Assembly: GCA_021234155.1 (NCBI GenBank)
Contig: JAJEKV010000095.1
Coordinates: 869,524 to 933,523, forward strand
Source: Isoetes taiwanensis
Lineage: Eukaryota > Streptophyta > Lycopodiopsida > Isoetales > Isoetaceae
DNA: 64,000 nt
Reading direction: 5' to 3'
Shown here: piece after piece, positions 48,800 through 59,519 of the stretch
Position numbering within the stretch: the stretch's first letter is position 1
Layout of the letters: the number at the start of each line of letters is the position of its first letter
Program-made: the position numbers and the translations under genes
The notes under the pieces: model-generated
What the model was told of the DNA's origin: nothing
Seen by the model: only the letters and a program-made list of their open reading frames with translations
Databases searched by the model: none

Positions 48800-49948
48800 G
48801 TATTGAAAAGTTCTAGTATGTGCAGCGATTCTTCTAATTCTTGAGATGCTTTTTAATGTATTTCATATTCAATTACAGATTTATATGCGAAGAGAGATTG
48901 TTTGCACATCAAGCCATCCTCAATTTTCGAGTTAGCAAGGGCTTGTTGCAGAATGTTTTCTAGTTCTTGTATTCGTTCAAATATGAGCCACAGGTTTGCA
49001 AGGCAGTCGTCTTTTCTTGGATTTTCGATTGTTGTTCTTTGTTATTTTGAAAAGTAATCTTATCTAGGATCTCTATATAGAAATTTATGACTGGAATTTA
49101 TGGCTGCTAAATTTATTCTAGACCATTAATATATTCCCAGACTTTCAAACATAACAACAATCTAGAGCTATAAGAAAACAATGACATGGAACAAAATCTG
49201 ATAGCCTTTTTGGTTGAGCAATGCATTTGGGTTTTAAGTTGAACTGATAAATCTTAGATTGAAGTTTCACAGCAATTAAGGTCTCATAGAAGTTGATGAT
49301 AGAATACTTATGGCATAAGCTCTGTGCTTATCAATGTTTTTTCTAATATTTGCTACTAGAATTAATTGAATTACAAGTACTTGCATTTTGCAGGAGCTTT
49401 GTATGACAACTATTCAACACGTCAGCCATGCACAAGACTTCTTCAAGGCCTTTTTGTCATTCCTGCTATGGATATCGTACCATGGTAGATCATCAAAGCA
49501 GTTCCATGGAAGATCTTGGTACGATTGTTATTGTCCAGTTTTAAAGACTTTTGAATTATGGGAAATAAATTGTGTACATGCTAGTAAGCTTTGGCTAGAA
49601 ATCAGTCAGAAGTTAGTCAAGTTATTTTGAGAAACACAACAGATGATAATGGTGAATGGACTGATATACATATATCTATTAGATCTTGGGTGACAATCAG
49701 ACCAAGCCAACGTTGCAAATTCGCTGCGAACAAGAGAAAGCTTAATGATTTGTCTGCACATATGCGTTGTAGGGTTTGTGCTTAGAGAAGATGGTAGATG
49801 TGTAGATGAGCTTGTAATTGAACATGCTTATGGCCCCCAAGATATGATGACTCAAGATATTACAAACAATTCGAGTTTTCCAAAATTAGATGCCAAATGT
49901 ATTTGTTCCTCTGAATTTAAGGACAAAAAGCTCCAGCTCAAAGCGTAA
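48800..49948 (+). other. Unassigned coding-like remnants, copy 2
   Basis: Frames include NGEWTDIHISIRSWVTIRPS (from about 49,660), then in another frame EDGRCVDELVIEHAYGPQDM (about 49,788-49,850) and a C-terminal piece to the TAA at 49,948. A possible splice acceptor (CATTTTGCAG) stands at 49,393. The ordered remnants suggest one decayed gene or transposon ORF. No family recognised. Confidence 0.3.
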
Positions 49949-50512
49949 CAAGTGTATTGGAGGTTTAGGGTTTGTTGGCTTTGGCGGCAGATGGGGCGCT
50001 TGCAAATCTCGGCAGCAACCACAGGCGGCGATGGCAGAAGATATGGCAATCAGAATCTGGAAGCAAAAGCAGCATGATGATGGTAGAAACATAGAATTTC
50101 CTGTTTAGAGCAGGGCACATTCAAAGCACATGGCACAGACTGGCACGATTCTGATAGGATTGGAGGGCCAGCCTTGCTGGCTCTCCCATAAAAGATCCAA
50201 GAAGCATTAATATTTTGATTCTGCACCATCTTCAGCAGCAAACTTTTATTTTCTTTCTTCTTTCCTTCCTTGTTCATCTCTTGCTTGCAGATCTTGGCAG
50301 CAGCAATCAGAGGCGGCTTCATCCTTCTGTTATTTGTTCGGCAAATCCGGTAGCTTCTGAGACAAAGGCAACAGAGATGACAAAGCCTTCTGTTATTTGT
50401 CAGCAAATCCATCAGCAAGGGTAGAATGAGATGGAGGGCTGGCTTTTTGCTGGCTTGGGAGGGTTGGGAAGAAGGAGAAACAGAAACAAATAATGATTTG
50501 GGCTGGCCAAAA

Positions 50513-50513
50513 G

Positions 50514-50547
<34 letters not shown>
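50513..50547 (+). repeat. (GATA)n microsatellite, copy 2
   Basis: About eight uninterrupted GATA units, against about 114 interrupted bases in copy 1. It lies in a stretch absent from the diverged unit B, between the linker-like part and the histone-fold exon. Confidence 0.95.
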
Positions 50548-50650
50548 CAATTTTATCGTCACTACCAAGAGCCATGGGATGGTGCAATGAGCAGGGGCAT
50601 TAAGCTCAAAATCAGACTAGGGGACAAAGTCCCATTTCATGTCATTGCAG

Positions 50651-51112
50651 GACAAACAGAAGCAGGAATTCAGTTTGAAGCCGGCCCTTTTCCCATTAGA
50701 AAGAGTGAAGAGAATAATCAAGTTAGATGAGGACGTTAAGCTGATTTCTGGTGAAGGAATGCGTTCAATAGATGGAACAAAGAAGGCATTTCTTGAATGT
50801 TAATAGAGGCTGCATTTGATGTGATGGTAAGAAATAATCACAACAGTATTAGACGGGCAGATGTTGAGCAGGCCGTGAAGAACAAAAGTAGGTTTCATGA
50901 ATTTCTTGGAGATTTTCACTTGCTTGTGGTAGACCTGTCATGGAGGTGATAGCTTTGATAATGAAGATGAGTCTGGAAGTGATGAAGAGGCAAGACCAAA
51001 AAAGTGGCAAAGAAACAGGTCCTATCTCCTGCTCTCGGAAGTTGATGCATTACAGATTTCTTTGGCAACTCGAAGAATGCTGGAGATCAGCACATTGACG
51101 AAGCAGACGTGA
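50651..51112 (+). CDS. Histone-fold protein, NF-YC / Pol epsilon subunit C type (partial, one frameshift)
   Basis: The exon follows an acceptor-like ...CATTGCAG and reads DKQKQEFSLKPALFPLERVK, then RIIKLDEDVKLISGEGMR. FP(L)xRVKRIIKLDEDVKLIS is the first helix and loop of NF-YC/DPB3-like histone folds, which pair with an NF-YB-like partner in CCAAT-binding factors, DNA polymerase epsilon and chromatin remodellers. The second part, EAAFDVMVRNNHNSIRRADV then EQAVKNKSRFHEFLG (50,810-50,905), fits the long central helix and last helices. Between them TTGAATGTTAATAGAGG needs one extra base to keep the frame. Unit B also breaks there, so a real change or a common error spot is possible. An acidic tail follows (SFDNEDESGSDEEARPKKW) to TGA at 51,110-51,112. 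The start codon and any upstream exon are not resolved. Whether NF-YC or Pol epsilon-C is closer needs an alignment. Confidence 0.6.
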
Positions 51113-52261
51113 CAATGGGCTAAAGTGAACTGTTTTCAAGTTTTTATAGTTTCTTTGTAACTGCCTCTTTTAGGTCTGCAATATTGCACAGCATTATAAT
51201 CAGGTTTTCCACATTTATGTATTCAACCAAAGATAATGTTGCTGCATTTTGTACATCCAGACTTGAACTTTGTGTTTTATTGTTAACTTGAGAACCCTAA
51301 TTGCCAATGGCGTCGTGCTGGTTCCTGATTTATCATCTTATGAACATGGTTATAGATGTTTGTTTGTCTTCTAAGCAGCTAAGAAATCTTGATTTGCAAC
51401 AGCACATATTTCTGTAAAAAGCTAGACATTTAAAGAGCGCAGTAAACTTCATTGATTACTGACCAGTTATCAAGATGTTTGTTTTTTTCAGATAAACTCA
51501 AATGGCATAATTTTGTTTTTCTTGGGTAAAACTCAGTACATGTCACTGCCAGTTTATGAAGACATTTGCTTTCAAGTTCCAAGCGGAAGTTATGAGACGA
51601 AGCTCTATTTTTACTGAAGATTGAAAATCTGTTAAATAATTGTGGTCCACCAAGGGTTTGCTAGTTCATTAATGTAAAAACAAGGATTTACGATTCTCTT
51701 CCTTTTAGTGGTGGTTTTTTTGTGCCATTTCTCAGAAGTCAGCAGAGGTCTTACCATCAGGGATAATAAAAATGGTCCTCATGGTCAAAGAGTTAATACT
51801 TACTATAATGAGCAGTTACTGCCAACCAGAAGAGAACAGGGATGGTAAACTGAGAAGTATGGGATTCCACTCTCTGTCAGATTAGGAAGTGGAGGGTATC
51901 AATTCTGGTTATACTACTGTGTTGGAATTTCAAATCTTCGTGGTCTAAAAAGCTTATTGAACAGTGGCTGAGATTAGATTAACAACTCTTGTGTGTCTTA
52001 TTAAACATGGTGGCAGTGGCAGGTTGTTCGAGTTGCAATTGGTTTGCTATCTTTTGGACATATGCTAAAGTAATTAGGAGAATTATGACCACCATGGGTT
52101 TCATATTTAAGAGGTTGAGTTGGCAATGAGGCAAGATGGATCTTTTGATGGAGCTAAAATGGTTTTAGACTAGATATACACTTGAGTGGCTATATGCCAC
52201 AATCTCAGTGAAGCATTAAATGGAATGTGATGAGGAATGACATAACATTTGGTGCCAAAAT

Positions 52262-52600
52262 GAATGAGATACGATTTCTCTCACTAATGGGGCCAAAATG
52301 CACCTTTTTGGATGCCTGGCTAGTGGATATATGCTATAGTGGGTAGGATATATACGCTAAATTGGTGGGTTTCTCGTTTACCAGATGAGGTAAAGTCAAT
52401 AACAGATTTCGTGATTTACCACAGGATAATGAATGAGATAAGATTTTTCTCCCTAATGGGGCCAAAAAGCACGTTTTTGGATACCTGGCTAGTGGATATA
52501 AGCTCTAGTGGGTAGGATATATACGCCAAATTGGTTAGTAGATTGAAAGGGAAGAGCATGGGTTTTCCGTTTAATGAGATGAGGTAGGGCCAAATTACAG
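52262..52600 (+). promoter_or_regulatory. Tandem duplicated promoter block, copy 2
   Basis: Two units with a period of 169 start at GAATGAGATA (52,262 and 52,431). Each holds CTAATGGGGCCAAAA, CCTGGCTAGTGGATAT and GTGGGTAGGATATATACGC. They end about 80 bases before the TATA box of the gene that follows, a position where duplicated cis-elements would act. Confidence 0.7.
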
Positions 52601-52679
52601 CTTTTTTGGTTCACAACATACGATACGTTTTTTGCAAATTGCACCACAATTCATGGGATTCGATGAGGTCTGCTTTGGG

Positions 52680-52687
52680 TATAAATA
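52680..52687 (+). promoter_or_regulatory. TATA box
   Basis: TATAAATA stands 60 bases upstream of the ATG at 52,747, in GGGTATAAATAGTGCTGCC. It matches the plant TATA consensus and is conserved in copy 1. In unit B it is reduced to TATAATAG. Confidence 0.75.
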
Positions 52688-52746
52688 GTGCTGCCTAAGC
52701 CATCTGTTTATCAAACAGCAGTTTATAGGTCTGTGAAAGCAGCATC

Positions 52747-53022
52747 ATGGCTTATGGATCCGGCAGATTGGATGAAACAGCAAGCAGAAGAAGGCGGGGC
52801 AAAAGGGGCCAAGTGAAGGCGGCTATTGTGGCAGAAGTTGCAGAATCTTTTACTTGTGTCTGCAGCAGAATTAAATCTTCCATAATGGGCCATTCTTCAA
52901 CGAAACCTTTAAATTTCTCAAGGTGTTCTAGTCTGTCTTCTTCCACGCCACCCTCTTCGCCTTGGGGCTCTTTCAATTCCGTTGAGAGCCAAGATCTGGC
53001 AGGTTTGAATATGGAAGATTAA
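52747..53022 (+). CDS. Small Arg/Ser-rich protein, 91 residues, unknown family
   Basis: A complete frame from ATG (CATCATGGC context) to TAA. Residues 8-25 are basic (RLDETASRRRRGKRGQVK), residues about 26-47 are mixed hydrophobic with two cysteines (ESFTCVCSRIKSSI), and the second half is rich in serine and proline (SRCSSLSSSTPPSSPWGSF) with an acidic end (ESQDLAGLNMED). There is no signal peptide or membrane segment. The basic patch could be a nuclear localisation signal. Support for a real gene comes from the TATA box 60 bases upstream, the duplicated promoter block, the near identity of copy 1 across the whole locus, and a diverged paralogue in unit B. I do not recognise the family. It lies about 1.6 kb downstream of the histone-fold gene on the same strand. 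Confidence 0.6.
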   Translation: MAYGSGRLDETASRRRRGKRGQVKAAIVAEVAESFTCVCSRIKSSIMGHSSTKPLNFSRCSSLSSSTPPSSPWGSFNSVESQDLAGLNMED

Positions 53023-54560
53023 ATGCTGGAATCTTGCGTTTTCTGTTGAGGTCTGTAAGCATCACCTTCACAGAATGTGTGAAACAGGCAGAGTTTTCAC
53101 AGTATAGCAGAATCGTGTATTGAAATCCTGTGTGGAAGCCACATACTCAAAACCCACTGTCTTGGTCTTATTTCTGCACACTTTATTGTACAGTTATAAT
53201 TGAAAGGTGTTCGTTGAGGGAAAAGTATATGCCGAGAAGTGTCCGGTTGCTATTGCTTGACATCCTGGAGCTTGTTTTAAATTTGTACAAAGTTGTTTAG
53301 TACAAAGTTAACTTAATGAAATGGGTTTAATTCGCCTAACTCAGAATCTTCGTGAAGAGAATAGATCATGTAATATTCGTTCTCCAAGAACCTTAAGATT
53401 TGCAACCATTGTCCACCAAGTCAGTGATAAGTAAGTAAATCTAATCGAAATGGGCCAACGATAAAAGAACTCTCCGAATTTCCAATGTGCACAAACCAGT
53501 TTATATTAATGAACTTCATTTAATGTACATGGAAAATATGAAAGAAAGGGTCATATACTCCACGTGAGGTACTTTCGATTAGATTTGCACCATTTGCTTC
53601 CCACCATCGTAGTTGTCCATTCCTATCCTCTCAAACGGAGCTCCATTGTCCTAACTTTGAATGTATAAAGTTTCATGGTATGTTTTCTTTAACTAGCCTT
53701 GACCTATAGAAGTTCTTATGTGCAACTCCTAGACGTAGTCTTCTTTTGTTTTTACTTTGTTGATGAGTTAGCCACAAGATCAACCCTAGGGTGAGATGGG
53801 GTTTTAGAATACCTGCAACTCCTCTAGGAGCAGATTCGATCTTTACGTCCATCTTGTAGTTGTGTTCCTAGAGGACAATATACTTTGAGCAAGACGTGCA
53901 ACAAACTATTGACATATTCAATAAAAGCAAATAATAGCATATGTTGGAGTAAAGAAAAAATTTGATTTTTGCCAATTGTACAATTGGCCAATGAGAAGAA
54001 AACGCAAAAAAGTGGCCTACGGCATTGTTTTATGAGTCTCGATATTCCACATAGAAATAGGCTGACTTCATTCAAGTGAACAACATAGCCTTCTTTTCAT
54101 CAATTCTTAAAGGATACTTGCAAATCTCAGTAAAACACACCTCCATCTCTAAGCTATATTGTGAACATCATAGCCTTGTTTTCATCAATTCTTGAAGGGT
54201 ACTTGCACAAAATCTTCCATCTCCATCTTCCAGGGAATGGTATATTATTATAAAATATATAAGTTTGCAACAAAGAGAAGTAAGGACTTTGCGACTATCA
54301 TTACAATAGCCGCCTTAACTTGGCCCCTTTTGCTTCTACGCCATGTTGCTCCTTCTTAAACCCGAATTGTTGCTTTGATAACAAGAGTCATGGTGGAACT
54401 TTTTGTAAAACAAGAAAAACATAGAAATACAACTAGAAAATTCAAGAATTTCAGTAGCAAAGAAGTATTCCAGACGTTCAAACCAAATTTGATGAGGAAA
54501 TAATAGAATGCCGCAGAAGCCTAGATGGCCTAGAGACATGAGCATTTATGCAACAAACTG
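53023..54560. other. Intergenic stretch without supported gene
   Basis: Holds the 3' flank of the 91-residue gene and AT-rich DNA. A repeated phrase (CATCAATTCTT.AA.GG.TACTTGCA) occurs at about 54,097-54,122 and 54,183-54,208. Short reverse-strand frames here show no motif. Confidence 0.5.
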
Positions 54561-55260
54561 TTTTTCTTTTCTTTTTTTCCTTTTTTATTAATGAACGTGG
54601 ACCTTTATTACTCAAAAGAACACAAAGAGTACATAGGAGATTTTTTACCCAATGGAGAAAAATTCCAATAGAACAAAACTACCCACCATATACATAACAC
54701 AAAAAAGGAGAGAGTGAATATCATCAAGAGCACAACTGACTATGAATGAGTATGGATCTGAAGATAGTGCTCCCAGATGATACTCTTTGATGTCATCTTT
54801 TAAGGAAGAGCATATATAAGCTTTCACAATAGGAGCGCATCACTGAGAACTTGGGTATCTGAAAGACTTATCCTTGGAAGATGAAGAGATTATGTCTCTT
54901 CCAAATGGACCAAATGATCCAAGCAGATGTCAAACGAGTCATCTTTTCTAGCTTGTCACAAGAACTGGGGTAGACTAACAATAGGACTTGTTAACTATTC
55001 AAATCACAGTAAAAAAAGGTCCAAATCCACTGCCAAGCAGGCCGAATATGTTGATACGAAAGAAGCAGTACTCAATTGTCTCATCCCTTTGCATGTAGAG
55101 AGGGCAAATCATGGAGAGATCTGGACAAAATCTATGAAGGGCAGTATTTCCCCCACACACATCTATGTATGATCTTCCACCATAAGATAGACAACTTCGG
55201 ATGCAGCAATTTATTCCATACCCATTTCCAGACTGCATTTCAATGAGGCTCATGGATAAC
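54561..55260 (-). pseudogene. LINE 3' end, reverse strand, copy 2
   Basis: Reverse-strand coding near 55,110-55,010 reads ICPLYMQRDETIEYCFFR then INIFGLLGSGFGPFF, the cysteine-histidine region (zf-RVT) of L1-type LINE polyproteins. Downstream, toward lower coordinates, lie AATAAAGG near 54,605 and a long A/G-rich tail at 54,595-54,561. The direction and tail mark a 5'-truncated insertion. Stops interrupt the frame. It resembles the zf-RVT region of the LINE at 2,190-2,345 but is clearly another copy. Confidence 0.6.
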
Positions 55261-55934
55261 TAAAGGCCATTTTGGTGATAAAAGCAGCAAATCAGGCTGA
55301 AGCAAGATAACATATATGGAATACACCGGTTGCTTCTCCTTGTTATGGCCTACTCGAGGATGAGGTGAAGGCTCTTGTGATGGAGTTAATGAAGATGCTT
55401 GTCCATGAGCAATCTGCAAATGCAATACTTCGAAAGTATGGCAAATAACTCACAAATGTACATAGAGATAAGCTTCGGTATACAACAGCTGGTGCTCGCT
55501 AACGAGCAAATAGAATGGCAATGCACATCCTGAGTGAGTCACCTCATGATGTACATGAGCTATTGTCCATGTCAGATAGTTATGGGCATGTTGCCGAGTT
55601 GCCATCCACATGATACGCATGTGTCCTAGTGTGACTGTATACAATCATCCATGAACTTGAATTCCATGCTATAATATAAAATATAAATATATAACGTTTG
55701 TTTTTTTTTGTTTTAATGTATGCCATTCTGCATGCTCAGTCCTTATCCAATTGTGCGCAACCCCAATAATGGTGATCTTACCTTTCGGTGATCAAGAACT
55801 ATCAGCGCCCACTTAGTGCCTTGAGAACCTTCCCCAGCCAACCCTCTCTTGATGCCTGTTATTGTTTGTCCCTTTGCGTGCTGCAAAATCTTGTTGTGAA
55901 TGATTGCTTTGCACATGAAGGGGCCAAACAGTTA

Positions 55935-57300
55935 TGGACCACTCAAGAGGAGGGTGGTCTAGATGAAGGTTCAAGAGGAGCGATGGTTGAATGCTATTTG
56001 AAATATGAACTGTAAACGGGCACATGCAACTATGTTAAATGGAAGAGTGACCATTGTTACGTCTCCATCTTTAGAAGGAATAAGTTCTGCAATACCTCAG
56101 CTTTGGAGCCTCTTTGTGTAATGTAACTTAGCAAATAACTAAGCTACATTGATCTAGAGAGACATCCAAATGAGGTGGAGCAAAGCTCGCTCTTTCCCAA
56201 GGAGGCAACAAGAGTTCTCAAAACTCTCAATTTTTACGCCTGTGAAAATGCACACTAGTTAGTTGTAACGCATTCACTCCCTTTACAGTAGTGGTAATCA
56301 AAGCAAGTTATTCAAACCCTTGTTACTTTCCACATGCTTCAATGCATTTTCTCTTTGTGTAATGGAACTTAGCAAGGAGCTAAGCTGTATTGACCCAGAG
56401 AGATGAAAACACGAGGCATGTGGAAAACTTGCCGTATCCAAAAGAAGATAACTTGAAACCTCGCATTCGCTCACTTTACACTAGTCGTAGGTTTCACACG
56501 CTTTAGTGCATTCGTCTCTTTGTGTAATGGAGCTTAACAAGGAGCTAAGAAGCATCGACCCAGAGAGATGAAAGCAAAAAACATGTGGAAAACTCGTTGC
56601 ATCCAAAAGGAGGTAACTCGATAATTTGAGATACGTTAAAGATGAACACAAATGCAACAATGTAGCCATTGTAGAGACATTAATCTTTAACTCCATAACC
56701 TGCTTTTCCATTGAGTGCAATGATTCCAACCATAGTGCTCAAAGGAAAGCAAGTTATAAAGTTAAGTCCTAATGCTATTGAAATATCACATTGAAGCATT
56801 GAATGCAAAAACTGCACCAAAGAGAAGGAAAGAACCACTAAGCTGCATCCAAGGGCCAAACAGTCGTGACAGACCACTCAAGAGAGGGATGATATAGATG
56901 AAGGTTCACAAGATATGCGATGGTCGAATGCAGTTTGAAATATGAACTGTAAACAAACACATGCGACTATGCTAAACGGAAGAGTGACCTTTATTACATC
57001 CATTCAAATGCCATACAAGGTCTAGCAGAGAACGAATCGTAAAGAACCACTAAGCTGTATTTGCCTAGAGAGACAATAGATTACTCGAAAATCTTATTAC
57101 CTCCACCTTTAAAAGGAATGAGTTATGCTCCATCTTAGCTTTGGAGCCTCTTTGTGTAATGTAACTTAGCAAATACTAAGCTATATTGACCCAGAGAAAC
57201 ATCCAAAGGGAGGTGGAACAAAAGGAGGCAGCAAGAGTTCCCAGAACTCTCAATTGTTATCCGTGGGAAAATATAGCGTAGTTAGTTATTACTCATTCAC
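55935..57300 (+). repeat. Direct repeat pair and CTCTTTGTGTAATG series, copy 2
   Basis: The block at 55,938-56,060 (CACTCAAGAGGAGG..TAGATGAAGGTTCA..GGAAGAGTGACC) returns at 56,875-56,999, a spacing of about 935 bases. Within and beyond it CTCTTTGTGTAATG(G/T)A(G/A)CTTA recurs at about 56,110, 56,351, 56,514 and 57,148, with a fifth variant at 58,166. Each is followed by a TTGACCCAGAGAGA-like phrase 30-40 bases later. The series has no common reading frame. Confidence 0.75.
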
Positions 57301-57511
57301 TCCCTTTATACAAGTGGTAATCAAAACGAGTTGTCCAAACTCTGTTACTTCCAGTGTTGTCAGGTACGTTTAGTACGGTACGGGTATTATACGTACTTAA
57401 CATATTAATACCGTATGCATACCTCTCATTTAAAAAGTACTTCAAATACATTTTTTGGAATTATAAAATACTTATTAAATACGTAAAATACGTACTTTAC
57501 GTACAGTACGT

Positions 57512-57577
57512 TAAATACTTCCTGTAATACTTCCTGTAATACTTCCTGTAAATACTTCCTGTAATACTTCCTGTAAT
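57512..57577 (+). repeat. AATACTTCCTGT minisatellite
   Basis: Five 11-13 base units of AATACTTCCTGTA in direct succession, preceded by palindromic TACGTAAAATACGTA-like sequence. The reverse-strand frame with repeated LQEV/YRKY is its shadow. Confidence 0.9.
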
Positions 57578-58285
57578 TTTTTAGAACTATTATTTCTTGT
57601 ATTGCAGTTGAAATAGTTGCAGTAACAACTAGCATGAAGAACTTGAAGTTTTAAATAATGAACCAGAATATATTACTCTAAAAAATTAAGTATTTCTCAA
57701 AGTTTTCAACCCAAAATATATTTATTTAAGAGTGATATATTCTAGTTTGCAATCTACACCACAGACAAATAAATTTAAGTAATTGTTGTTCATTTGTTGC
57801 ATCCGAAGCTATTAACCGCCGCTGACCTTTGTATTTCTTTCTTGGCATGATTGCAAGCTACTGAAGTATTAAGGAGAAGGTATGCCTCCTGCCATGAGAA
57901 AACAAGGAGAAAGGTTGGTCTGCATAAGTGACTAAGCGACATTAATCCAGAGGGGAGAGGAAAGAAAGATTAGGAAATCTCTCTACTTTAAATTTGAGGC
58001 ACAAGAGTTCTGAGGTACATTGATTAAGAGAGGCAGCCAAAAAGCTATAGAGGAAATCTTGCTACTTCCAAGACGAGCTAATGAGAGTTCCCAGGATCTT
58101 TCAATTGACAATCTAAAACCTTCTCCATTGGGAAGAACAAAATTTGCATTGCCTTTGTCTTAGCGCCTCTCTGTGTAATAGAGCTTAACAAGTAATTAAG
58201 CGACATTGGCATAGAGAGATGGCTAATTAGAGGCATATTAAACCCACTCCTTCTAAGAGAGATAACATCGACTGATATTAGAAGA

Positions 58286-58465
58286 CCACTTAATCTCAAG
58301 CCATGGTGATGTCTAAGATTAGCCCATTGCAAGTGTTAAGACGTAACTTGGGTGTGTATAATTGCCATTCGACGTGTCAAATGCCAATTAATACGAACCG
58401 ATGTTACGACTGACTTATGCAATGGGCCAATCTTAAGCAACATCATGGCTTAAAATTAGGGGACC
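58286..58465. repeat. Inverted repeat, arms about 45-55 bp
   Basis: The left arm AAGCCATGGTGATGTCTAAG continuing to TTAGCCCATTGCAAGT is matched in inverse by ACTTATGCAATGGGCCAATC continuing to CAACATCATGGCTTAAA, with about 70 bases between. The two small frames on opposite strands starting MQWANL are mirror images of the same arms, not genes. It could be a small foldback element or a hairpin RNA source. The counterpart in copy 1 is at about 23,950-24,115. Confidence 0.85.
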
Positions 58466-58511
58466 GACCAATTTCAATGGTTCCTCTAATGCCATGGCCT
58501 TACTATGAGGC

Positions 58512-58833
58512 GGGTAAAAGCATGTTAAGGTGTACCACTTTTGGAACCTGCAAAAGTACATACACTAGGTACTTCAGAACTAGGTACTTTCTCATTTTTC
58601 TTTTCATTAGAACTAGTACAAAAGTTCAAAATAAAATTCAAGGGCATGTTAATATTGAAAGTTAAGATAAATATAATGCTATCGAAGACCAAAATATATA
58701 TAGAAGTTCTAAAATGTACCTTTTATTGACATATTACACAGGTACCCAATACCTAGTCCTGGGTACCTTTTTAGGTACTTTTTTTTATCACTAAATAATA
58801 CTTTTTAAGGGACATCCTAACATGCTTTTACCC
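58512..58833. mobile_element. 322-bp MITE
   Basis: The terminal inverted repeats GGGTAAAAGCATGTTAAGG.. (58,512-58,536) and their inverse (58,809-58,833) match at 22 of 25 positions. The interior is non-coding with further GGTACC-type inverted motifs. AGGC flanks both sides (58,508-58,511 and 58,834-58,837), but a 4-bp duplication is unusual and may be chance or altered by base errors. The family is not assigned. Confidence 0.75.
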
Positions 58834-59049
58834 AGGCACAATCAATTAGCTCAGAGTAATGCCAGGTGGCGTAGATATCAATTTTGAAGCCACTGACTGA
58901 CCTGACCCTATCCCTATCCACTAAGTTAACATGGTCAAGCAGCCCAGCTTAATGGCACACTAGATAAATCACAATGGGACCAAGCTAGACGGGAACCAAG
59001 CCAGGCTGGCACGACCTACTAAAGACAAAAAAACAAGAATTTGGCTCAG

Positions 59050-59270
59050 AAAATAAGCCACGTTCGCGCATCTTACATTGAAGCGGCTGCAAAAGACATA
59101 TTCGCGGCTACAAATGTTACGACGCACCCGCATATGTGGCGTTGGAATATGCGTTATACAGCCGCATGTCTGACAGATGCGGCCACAAACAGCCGCAAAG
59201 TAAAGCTATGTGGCCGCACATAATTTACAAGCTCCGTCCATAAATATAAACAATCTGACCGCGATTGAAG
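59050..59270. repeat. GCGGC(T/C)(A/G)C motif cluster
   Basis: About seven copies of GCGGCTRC/GYGGCCGC-like motifs in both orientations (for example near 59,082, 59,102, 59,160, 59,177, 59,190 and 59,209). Clustered short motifs of this kind are usual in the subterminal part of DNA transposons. The 60-codon frame across it is a by-product. Copy 1 carries a more eroded version at 24,690-24,880. Confidence 0.5.
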
Positions 59271-59519
59271 ACTAGCGACTGCATGCAGCAAATCTGTGGC
59301 CACAATATTTAGCATTCGTTTGTTGGCATGGTTGCTTGCATTCCAAATTATACATTTTCGTGCCATGTGGACGACGCCGCCGCAGAAAAATACGTACAAA
59401 AGTTTTGGAAAAAACATGACCTATCCTTGTTTTGTCGCCTTTGGATTCTTGAGTAGAAATTGCTCCGCGAGTTCTACCATCTCTGGAACATACTTTAAGA
59501 AGCGCAATATCTCTGGTGG

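Noticed and set aside
57426-57635. Frame with repeated LQEV and YRKY
   Set aside because: Translation of the AATACTTCCTGT minisatellite on the reverse strand.
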